Assembly (NCBI GenBank): GCA_033720815.1 | Contig: JAWWBT010000071.1 | Coordinates: 1 to 12,180 of the forward strand | Direction of reading: 5' to 3' | Source of the DNA: JAWWBS01 sp033720815 | Lineage (GTDB): Bacteria > Pseudomonadota > Gammaproteobacteria > Natronospirales > JAJUFS01 | Length of the DNA stretch: 12,180 nucleotides | In this document: positions 7,576 through 12,180 of the stretch, piece by piece | How the letters are laid out: each line of letters starts with the position of its first letter | Position numbering within the stretch: the stretch's first letter is position 1 | Position numbers and translations under genes: made by a program | The notes under the pieces: model-generated | The model's input: only the letters and a program-made list of their open reading frames with translations | The model's database searches: none | Told to the model about the DNA's origin: nothing

Positions 7576-8493
7576 TCAGTCCCTGATGTACTGCAGCGGG
7601 TTGACCACCCGGCCATTCTGCAGCACTTCGAAGTGAACATGCGGTCCCGTTGAGCGGCCACTGGAGCCCATCAACGCGATCAATTGCCCCTTCTTCACCA
7701 CATCACCCACTTCCACCAACAGCTCCTTGGCGTGGGCGTAGCGGGTAACAAAACCGTTGCCATGGTTGATCTCAACCATCTTGCCGTAACCGTAGCGCGG
7801 ACCGGAGTATGTCACTACTCCCGCTGCCGTGGCTACCACGTCCGAGCCGTCTGCACCGGCAAAATCAAGCCCGTAATGGCGAGCGCGCTTGCCAGTGAAC
7901 GGGTCTGTACGGACGCCGAAATAGGATGACAACCACCCCTTCGTGATCGGCCGGCCAGCAGGCACGACCTGATCCTGTAGGTTGCGGTTCATCATGAGGT
8001 TTTCAAGCACCGCGAGCTGGTTTTCTCGATCCTGCAGGCGCTGCTGCATGTCGTCCATCGACACCATCAGTTCCGGCAAGGACTCGGCTTCGACACTGGC
8101 GTCCACATCGGGGCCACCGATCGCGGGGGTGCTATCGAAATTGAATTCGCCTTCTTCAAGGCTTGCCATGCGCGTCAGGCGATCGCCGAGCGCATCAAGG
8201 CGGATGACGTGCGCATTGAGCTGGCCCAGGCGCACGGAAAAGGCGTTGAGGTTTTCCTGGGTGGATTCCTTGAGGTCGGCGATTTCACGGCGCTGCTCGG
8301 CGATGATGTCGCGGAACTCGGAAATCTCCTCGATCGGACGGTCCGACAACTGTTCTTGGGCCACTCGATAGCCACCATAGAACAGGCTGCCCAGCAGCGC
8401 TGCAGACAAGACCACACCCGCCGCCAGCGTCACCGGATGGCGGAGATTAAAGCGTCGCGAACGACCCGACTTGTCCAGTATTATGATGTGCAT
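7576..8493 (-). CDS. Membrane-anchored M23 (LytM-type) peptidoglycan endopeptidase
   Basis: The predicted product is a periplasmic metallopeptidase of 305 residues that would cut peptidoglycan cross-bridges or peptides. A short basic cytoplasmic N-terminus is followed by one membrane segment (about 21-40). A region likely to form coiled coils spans about 45-110 and 140-170, and the C-terminal LytM domain spans about 185-300. The zinc ligands are all present: H206 and D210 (HYGLD) and H287 of HVH. The other active-site histidines H254 (RYAH) and H285 are also present, so unlike EnvC- or NlpD-type activators it should be catalytically active. It starts at an ATG 39 bp from the divergent dciA gene. 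An M23 gene beside secA is seen in other gammaproteobacteria such as pseudomonads and xanthomonads. I do not assign a symbol because MepM-like and other paralogues cannot be separated by eye. Confidence 0.93.
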   Translation of the reverse strand: MHIIILDKSGRSRRFNLRHPVTLAAGVVLSAALLGSLFYGGYRVAQEQLSDRPIEEISEFRDIIAEQRREIADLKESTQENLNAFSVRLGQLNAHVIRLDALGDRLTRMASLEEGEFNFDSTPAIGGPDVDASVEAESLPELMVSMDDMQQRLQDRENQLAVLENLMMNRNLQDQVVPAGRPITKGWLSSYFGVRTDPFTGKRARHYGLDFAGADGSDVVATAAGVVTYSGPRYGYGKMVEINHGNGFVTRYAHAKELLVEVGDVVKKGQLIALMGSSGRSTGPHVHFEVLQNGRVVNPLQYIRD

Positions 8494-8532
8494 GCCAACA
8501 GTTTACCCGATCACCTTTGCCCGGAACGCATA

Positions 8533-8985
8533 ATGAAGCGAATCCGAAATATTACCGCCGGTCTCCCGGGGCTTGAACGAGTTGCCGAACGCGCCATTGC
8601 GCTTGAGCAACTCGCCGAACTGACTCGCGAGGCCGTGCCGGAACCAATGCGTCCGCACGTTCTCGCCTGTGCTGTGCGCAACAGGACGCTCATCCTGTTT
8701 ACCGACAATGCCGCCTGGGCAAGCCAGCTGCGCTTCATCCAGCCTGCGATCCTTGATGCGATCGCTGATCGAACCGGTCACCGGCTCGATTCTGTTCGCC
8801 TCAAGGTACAGCAGGCCGCATCTTCCGAGCGGCCTGCCGATTCTTCGTCTCAATCCGGCAAGCCGGACCGCGAGATCAGCGAACGCTCACGTGCCCTGAT
8901 TGAATCCGCCGCGGATGGAATCAGCGACCCCGAACTGGCGGCCGCCCTGCAGCGTCTGGCGCGAGGCCCGGATCAGGACGCCTGA
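8533..8985 (+). CDS. dciA: DciA-family (DUF721) replicative helicase loader
   Basis: DciA proteins interact with DnaB and support helicase loading in the many bacteria that lack DnaC or DnaI. The product has 150 residues. The DUF721 core covers about 20-95, with the conserved LPEPMRPHV-type turn replaced here by VPEPMRPHV and the hallmark NAAWASQLR at 59-67 (W62). A Ser/Pro-rich linker follows, then a C-terminal helix (ERSRALIESAADGISDPELAAALQRLA) of the kind common in proteobacterial DciA. I chose the ATG at 8533; the open frame runs far upstream, but over the M23 gene and with no family similarity. No strong ribosome binding site is visible. It is the only + strand gene among minus-strand neighbours, diverges from the M23 gene across 39 bp, and its last 13 bases overlap the 3' end of lpxC. 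Confidence 0.9.
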   Translation: MKRIRNITAGLPGLERVAERAIALEQLAELTREAVPEPMRPHVLACAVRNRTLILFTDNAAWASQLRFIQPAILDAIADRTGHRLDSVRLKVQQAASSERPADSSSQSGKPDREISERSRALIESAADGISDPELAAALQRLARGPDQDA

Positions 8986-9893
8986 ACCGCGTGCACCGGC
9001 GCCATGTAGGAAATCGGCGCTTGCTCGTCATCCTCGAAGATCACCTGTTCCCAGGCTTCCTTGTTCGCCAGCAGCGTGCGCAACAGCTTGTTGTTCAGCG
9101 CGTGGCCGGACTTGAAGCCCGTGAACTCGCCGATCAGCGAATGACCCAACAGGTACAGGTCGCCAATGGCATCAAGCACCTTGTGCTTCACGAATTCGTC
9201 TTCGTAACGCAGGCCGTCTTCGTTGATGATGCGGTAATCATCCACAACGATCGCATTATCCAGTGAACCACCACGGGCCAGGTTCCGTTCACGCAGCATT
9301 TCGTAATCGCGCATGAAGCCGAACGTACGCGCGCGGCTCACTTCCTTCACGAATGAAGTCGTGGAGAAATCCACCGAGGCCTTCTGGCTGTGCTTCTTGA
9401 ACACCGGATGATCGAATTCGATTTCGAAACCGACCTTGAAGCCTTCGAACGGCTTGAAGGTTGCCCACTTGTCACCATCTTCGACGGTGATCGGCTTGAG
9501 AATACGAATGAAGCGCTTCGCCGCGTCCTGCTCGGCAATGCCGGCAGACTGCAGCAGGAAGACGAACGGGCCGGCGGAACCGTCCATGATCGGCACTTCC
9601 GGCGCACTCAGGTCGACATACAGGTTGTCGATGCCGAGACCGGCAATAGCGGACAAGAGGTGCTCGACGGTTGAGACGCGCACACCATGTTCGATGAGGG
9701 TTGTCGACAGTGCGGTGTCACCGACATTTTCGGCAGTCGCACGGATATCGACGGGTTCATCCAGGTCTACGCGGCGAAAAACGATACCGGTATCCACGGC
9801 AGCGGGACGCAGGGTCATGTAGACCTTTTCGCCAGTGTGGAGACCAACGCCGGTGGCGCGGATGACATTCTTGAGAGTACGCTGTCTGACCAT
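8973..9893 (-). CDS. lpxC: UDP-3-O-acyl-N-acetylglucosamine deacetylase LpxC
   Basis: LpxC is the zinc deacetylase that performs the committed step of lipid A synthesis in the cytoplasm. The 306-residue product (305 in E. coli) begins MVRQRTLKNVIRATGVGLHTG, the conserved start. The zinc ligands H78, H237 and D241 and the catalytic E77 and H264 are all visible, in STVEHLLSA, KHKVLDAIGD and SGHALNN. I chose the ATG at 9893. The frame stays open for at least 32 codons upstream, with in-frame ATGs at 9941 and 9950, but that stretch is not part of LpxC proteins. The ribosome binding site is weak (GAG, 5 bases before the ATG). The C-terminus ends in QAS; in E. coli the LpxC tail controls FtsH degradation. 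The last 13 bases overlap dciA tail to tail. Confidence 0.98.
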   Translation of the reverse strand: MVRQRTLKNVIRATGVGLHTGEKVYMTLRPAAVDTGIVFRRVDLDEPVDIRATAENVGDTALSTTLIEHGVRVSTVEHLLSAIAGLGIDNLYVDLSAPEVPIMDGSAGPFVFLLQSAGIAEQDAAKRFIRILKPITVEDGDKWATFKPFEGFKVGFEIEFDHPVFKKHSQKASVDFSTTSFVKEVSRARTFGFMRDYEMLRERNLARGGSLDNAIVVDDYRIINEDGLRYEDEFVKHKVLDAIGDLYLLGHSLIGEFTGFKSGHALNNKLLRTLLANKEAWEQVIFEDDEQAPISYMAPVHAVQAS

Positions 9894-9933
9894 TCTTGCT
9901 CGAGTCTCGAATACATCGATGCAGCAGATGCTT

Positions 9934-9951
9934 CCGTTCATCCCGTTCATC
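9934..9951 (-). repeat. Perfect tandem duplication of a 9-bp unit (GATGAACGG x2) in the lpxC leader
   Basis: GATGAACGG occurs twice back to back. Each copy carries an ATG in frame with lpxC, at 9950 and 9941, 19 and 16 codons before the chosen start. They could be alternative starts, encoding MNGMNG, or simply a slippage-prone repeat. No good ribosome binding site precedes either ATG, and the resulting extension is not conserved in LpxC. Confidence 0.75.
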
Positions 9952-9952
9952 G

Positions 9953-9978
9953 AAAACTGACCGTCCCTGCCGGGACGG
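9953..9978 (-). terminator. Terminator-like hairpin in the lpxC leader (possible attenuator)
   Basis: CCGTCCC and GGGACGG pair perfectly over 7 bp around a 4-base loop (stem 9961-9978). On the minus strand the stem is followed by TCAG and then TTTT (9956-9953). That is a short intrinsic-terminator shape about 70 bases upstream of the lpxC ATG. It could stop read-through from ftsZ, or attenuate transcripts from the candidate lpxC promoter. The T run is short, so termination is probably partial at best. Confidence 0.35.
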
Positions 9979-10044
9979 CGTTTCCCCATGCCTTGCCCTA
10001 CGGAAAGGGACCAGCCGGACAGGAATTACCCTGCCCGGCAGGCA

Positions 10045-10140
10045 CTAGGACGCGCAGACAGTAACACAAACGTAAAAAGCACCGCAAGTTACTGATTCGC
10101 GGGAAAAAGCCCGTAAATCATTTACCGCGATGGACTTCAC
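10045..10140 (-). other. Possible 31-codon small ORF with strong ribosome binding site downstream of ftsZ (speculative)
   Basis: An AAGGAG box (10149-10154) lies 8 bases before a GTG that opens a 31-codon frame beginning VKSIAVNDLRAFSRES and ending VCVTVCAS. The ribosome binding site is stronger than those of most real genes in the window. Against it are the GTG start, a TTA codon unusual in this GC-rich setting, overlap with two inverted repeats and with the lpxC promoter candidate, and no resemblance to a known peptide. Confidence 0.15.
10058..10087 (-). promoter_or_regulatory. Candidate sigma-70 promoter for lpxC
   Basis: TTGCGG (10082-10087) and TACTGT (10058-10063) are separated by 18 bp, and the -10 element is preceded by TGT, an extended -10 pattern. 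Both hexamers are weak, each matching the consensus at three positions. Transcription would start near 10050 and give a leader of about 160 bases that contains the GC hairpin and the tandem repeat. Confidence 0.3.
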
Positions 10141-10156
10141 GTTTTTCACTCCTTGA

Positions 10157-10180
10157 CCAGGCCGGCTTCAATCGGCCTGG
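10157..10180 (-). repeat. 8-bp hairpin at the end of ftsZ with the stop codon in its loop
   Basis: CCAGGCCG and CGGCCTGG are perfectly complementary over 8 bp, separated by an 8-base loop that contains the ftsZ TGA stop codon (10170-10168). The sequence after it on the minus strand, TCAAGGAGTG, has no T run, so it is not an intrinsic terminator as it stands. It may stabilise the mRNA 3' end or affect termination of translation. Confidence 0.5.
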
Positions 10181-11337
10181 CGACGGAGAAATGCCGGAAT
10201 ATCGAGGTAATCCTCGTCATTCTCGTCGGCATCAAAGGACTCGCCAACCGCCTTCTTGCGGATCACGGTCGGCTTGTCCAGCTCGGAGTAGTCGACCTTG
10301 CCGTCCGCGCCCCGCTCCGGGGTGGAAACGACCTTCATGGTCGGCTGCTCCGGACGCGCCTGTTGCGACACGGTATTGCCAAGACCCGTGGCTACCACAG
10401 TGACCCGCATTTCGCCCTGGATTTCAGGGTCAAGCACTGCACCGATTACCACTGTGGCGTCGTCGGAGGCGAATTCCTTCACCGTTTCGCCCACTTCCTC
10501 GAATTCACCGATCGACATATCCATGCCGGCCGTGACGTTGACGAGGATGCCCTTGGCACCGGAAATGTTGATGTCTTCCAGTAGCGGGCTGGCAACCGCC
10601 ATCTCGGCGGCTTCGCGGGCACGATCCTCGCCGGTAGCCACGCCGGAGCCCATCATCGCCATGCCCATCTCGGACATCACGGTGCGGACGTCGGCGAAGT
10701 CGACGTTGATCAGGCCCGGACGGGTGATCAGCTCGGCGATTCCCTGCACCGCACCCAGCAGGACGTCGTTCGCCGAGGCGAAGGCGTCCAGCATGGTGGC
10801 CTTGGCGCCCATCACGCTAAGCAGTTTCTGGTTCGGAATCGTGATCAGCGAGTCCACGTAGCGGCCAAGCTCCTGCAGGCCGTTACCGGCGAGGTTCATT
10901 CGCTTGCTGCCTTCGAAACCGAACGGCTTGGTCACAACCGCCACCGTGAGGATGCCCATTTCCTTGGCAACCTGCGCGACGACAGGTGCTGCACCCGTGC
11001 CGGTACCACCACCCATCCCGGCGGTGATGAACAGCATGTCGGCGCCTTCGATCACTTCCTGGATACGATCCCGGTCTTCCATCGCCGCCTGGCGACCGAT
11101 TTCCGGATTGGCACCTGCACCCAATCCCTTGGTGATGTTGCAACCGATCTGCAGGGCAGTTTTCGCCCTTGTGTTTTTCAGTGCCTGGGCATCGGTGTTG
11201 GCGCAGATGAAATCCACACCTTCGATACCCGTGTCCACCATGTGCTGCACGGCGTTGCCGCCGCCGCCCCCTACGCCGATCACCTTGATCACGGCGTTCT
11301 GGCTGAAGCCATCCATTAATTCGAACATGTTACTCAT
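10168..11337 (-). CDS. ftsZ: Cell division GTPase FtsZ
   Basis: FtsZ is the tubulin-like GTPase that polymerises into the cytokinetic ring. The product has 389 residues (383 in E. coli). The GTP-binding signature GGGTGTG is at 109-115, preceded by the GVGGGGGNAV loop near 21-30. The T7 catalytic loop carries N211, D213 and D216 in GLINVDFADVR. After a variable linker (about 320-370) the protein ends in DYLDIPAFLRRQAD, an almost canonical C-terminal peptide that binds FtsA, ZipA and ZapD. The ATG is preceded by a strong GGGAGGA ribosome binding site (11345-11351). ftsA lies 70 bp upstream, and that gap holds a perfect palindrome close to the ribosome binding site. The gene's 3' end forms a hairpin around the stop codon. 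Confidence 0.99.
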   Translation of the reverse strand: MSNMFELMDGFSQNAVIKVIGVGGGGGNAVQHMVDTGIEGVDFICANTDAQALKNTRAKTALQIGCNITKGLGAGANPEIGRQAAMEDRDRIQEVIEGADMLFITAGMGGGTGTGAAPVVAQVAKEMGILTVAVVTKPFGFEGSKRMNLAGNGLQELGRYVDSLITIPNQKLLSVMGAKATMLDAFASANDVLLGAVQGIAELITRPGLINVDFADVRTVMSEMGMAMMGSGVATGEDRAREAAEMAVASPLLEDINISGAKGILVNVTAGMDMSIGEFEEVGETVKEFASDDATVVIGAVLDPEIQGEMRVTVVATGLGNTVSQQARPEQPTMKVVSTPERGADGKVDYSELDKPTVIRKKAVGESFDADENDEDYLDIPAFLRRQAD

Positions 11338-11344
11338 CGCTGCG

Positions 11345-11351
11345 TCCTCCC
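11345..11351 (-). promoter_or_regulatory. Strong ribosome binding site of ftsZ
   Basis: GGGAGGA lies with its GGAGG core 8 bases before the ftsZ ATG. It is the best Shine-Dalgarno match among the genes of this window, as expected for a very abundant division protein. The neighbouring palindrome ends only 2 bases upstream of it. Confidence 0.8.
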
Positions 11352-11353
11352 AA

Positions 11354-11370
11354 TTTGACCGTCGGTCAAA
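11354..11370 (-). promoter_or_regulatory. Perfect 7-3-7 palindrome between ftsA and ftsZ
   Basis: TTTGACC, a 3-base centre and GGTCAAA form a perfect inverted repeat. In RNA it would be a 7-bp stem with a tight 3-base loop that ends 2 bases before the ftsZ ribosome binding site. In DNA its size and symmetry resemble operators of TetR-type repressors. No regulator gene is in the window, so the function is inferred only from shape and position. Confidence 0.5.
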
Positions 11371-11407
11371 GCTGTAAATCCCTGAATTTTTTCTGCAGGC
11401 AAGATCA

Positions 11408-12180
11408 TCAGAAATTGCCCTGGAACCAGTTCTTCATGCGCTCCCACAAGCTACTGACGCTTCCGGAGAGCGGTTCGCGCGAACCGTGTGCAATGCCATG
11501 GCTGCCGAAGAGCAGCAGGCCGACACCGGTCGCATGAATCGGGTTGCGCACGACATCGGAAAGTCCCGACACGTGCTGCGGAATGCCGAGTCGCACCGGC
11601 ATGTGAAAGACTTCTTCTGCCAGTTCGATCGCGCCTTCCATCTTTGCGCTGCCACCGGTCAGCACGATGCCGGCAGCGATCATGTCTTCGAAACCACTGC
11701 GGCGCAGTTCTGCCTGCACCAGCGAGAACAGTTCCTCGTAGCGCGGCTCGACCACTTCGGCGAGCGTCTGGCGCGCCAGCCTGCGCGGCGGGCGATCACC
11801 GACACTCGGAACCTCGATGGTTTCGTCCGGGTTGGCGAGCTGCGGCAATGCGCAGGCATATTTCAGCTTGATCTCTTCGGCGTAATGCGTCGGCGTGCGC
11901 AGCGCGACGGCGATGTCGTTCGTCACCTGGTCGCCGGCAATCGGAATCACCGCGGTGTGACGAATCGAACCATCGGTGAATACCGCGATGTCGGTCGTGC
12001 CTCCGCCGATATCAACGATGCACACGCCCAGATCCTTCTCGTCATCTGTAAGTACCGAGTAGCTCGATGCAAGCTGCTCGAGAATGATGTCGTCAACTTC
12101 CAGGCCGCAGCGTTTCACGCACTTGATGATGTTCTGCGCGGCACTCATCGCGCCGGTCACCATGTGCACCTTCGCTTCGA
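11408..12180 (-). CDS. ftsA: Cell division actin-like ATPase FtsA (C-terminal part, 5' truncated by window edge)
   Basis: FtsA tethers FtsZ filaments to the membrane and recruits later division proteins. About 256 C-terminal residues of an expected 410-420 are visible, and the frame is open to the window edge (EAKVHMVTGAMSAAQNIIKC). The phosphate-2 motif VDIGGGTTDIAVF and the adenosine motif GIVLTGGSAKMEGA of the actin/Hsp70 fold are present. The protein ends in a linker and a typical amphipathic membrane-targeting helix, SSLWERMKNWFQGNF. An internal GTG at 12169 opens an ORF but is not the start, because conserved FtsA sequence continues upstream. ftsZ follows after 70 bp, the usual ftsA-ftsZ order of the dcw cluster. 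Confidence 0.98.
   Translation of the reverse strand, partial: EAKVHMVTGAMSAAQNIIKCVKRCGLEVDDIILEQLASSYSVLTDDEKDLGVCIVDIGGGTTDIAVFTDGSIRHTAVIPIAGDQVTNDIAVALRTPTHYAEEIKLKYACALPQLANPDETIEVPSVGDRPPRRLARQTLAEVVEPRYEELFSLVQAELRRSGFEDMIAAGIVLTGGSAKMEGAIELAEEVFHMPVRLGIPQHVSGLSDVVRNPIHATGVGLLLFGSHGIAHGSREPLSGSVSSLWERMKNWFQGNF

Larger units (their letters stand above)
9894..10167 (-). promoter_or_regulatory. ftsZ-lpxC intergenic region with structured lpxC leader
   Basis: These 274 bp hold no recognised gene. Reading along the minus strand from ftsZ to lpxC there is first the ftsZ 3' hairpin and an AAGGAG box with a 31-codon ORF. Next comes a 13-bp AT-rich palindrome (GTAAATCATTTAC, 10113-10125) followed by a GGGCTTTTT run, which may terminate ftsZ weakly. 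A candidate promoter follows, then a short CCTGCCCGGCAGG inverted repeat (about 10031-10043), a 7-bp GC hairpin with TTTT, and a tandem 9-bp repeat. The density of symmetric elements suggests separate control of lpxC, but which elements act is not visible from sequence alone. Confidence 0.6.

Noticed and set aside
6211..7653. A 480-codon + strand open frame opposite secA
   Set aside because: It lies fully antisense to the clear secA gene, shows no domain similarity that I recognise, and is explained by biased codon use in secA keeping the opposite frame free of stops.
8479..8484. TATTAT as a -10 box for dciA
   Set aside because: The hexamer is good, but no -35 element is found at suitable spacing, and it lies within the first codons of the M23 gene; the evidence is too thin to list.
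8209..8532. 108-codon upstream extension of dciA
   Set aside because: It runs antisense through the M23 peptidase gene and has no DUF721 similarity.
11344..11370. TTGACC in the ftsA-ftsZ palindrome as a -35 box for ftsZ
   Set aside because: No acceptable -10 hexamer lies 16-18 bp downstream; that position is occupied by the ribosome binding site region.

Overview
The window is a piece of core chromosome from a GC-rich gammaproteobacterium, most likely outside the Enterobacterales. Three things suggest this. Type IV pilus genes sit next to coaE, zapD and yacG. The dcw tail (ftsA, ftsZ, lpxC) leads into secA. A DciA-type (DUF721) helicase loader gene is present between lpxC and secA. The proteins look intact, and nothing in the window looks mobile: I see no insertion sequence, tRNA, rRNA, CRISPR array or phage gene. 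I cannot name the genus from sequence alone.

Layout. Positions 1-3736 (+ strand) hold the end of pilC (5' truncated by the window edge), then pilD, coaE, zapD and yacG, closely packed as one probable operon. Positions 3756-8493 (- strand) hold a Nudix/ThiE-like fusion gene, secA and an M23-family membrane-anchored peptidase, transcribed towards the pil block. So yacG and the Nudix gene converge with only 19 bp between them. A single + strand gene, dciA (8533-8985), lies inside this minus-strand region; its last 13 bp overlap the end of lpxC on the other strand. Positions 8973-12180 (- strand) hold lpxC, ftsZ and the C-terminal part of ftsA (cut by the window edge).

How the genes work together. 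FtsA, FtsZ and ZapD form and stabilise the division ring. LpxC commits precursors to lipid A, the M23 peptidase probably trims or regulates peptidoglycan, and SecA exports envelope proteins, so the minus-strand block is an envelope and division cluster. PilC and PilD build type IV pili (PilD may also process type II secretion pseudopilins). CoaE makes coenzyme A, YacG inhibits gyrase, the Nudix protein probably cleans nucleotide pools, and DciA loads the replicative helicase.

I found no undescribed multi-gene system. The unusual material is regulatory and lies between genes. There is a perfect 7-3-7 palindrome just before the ftsZ ribosome binding site. The ftsZ-lpxC gap (274 bp) holds several hairpins, a tandem repeat, a promoter candidate and a small ORF with a good ribosome binding site. 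The secA leader has a 9-bp hairpin and a proline-rich mini-ORF where enteric bacteria carry secM. The dciA gene is antisense to its flanking genes. Hairpin and promoter calls were made by eye, without folding or conservation data.
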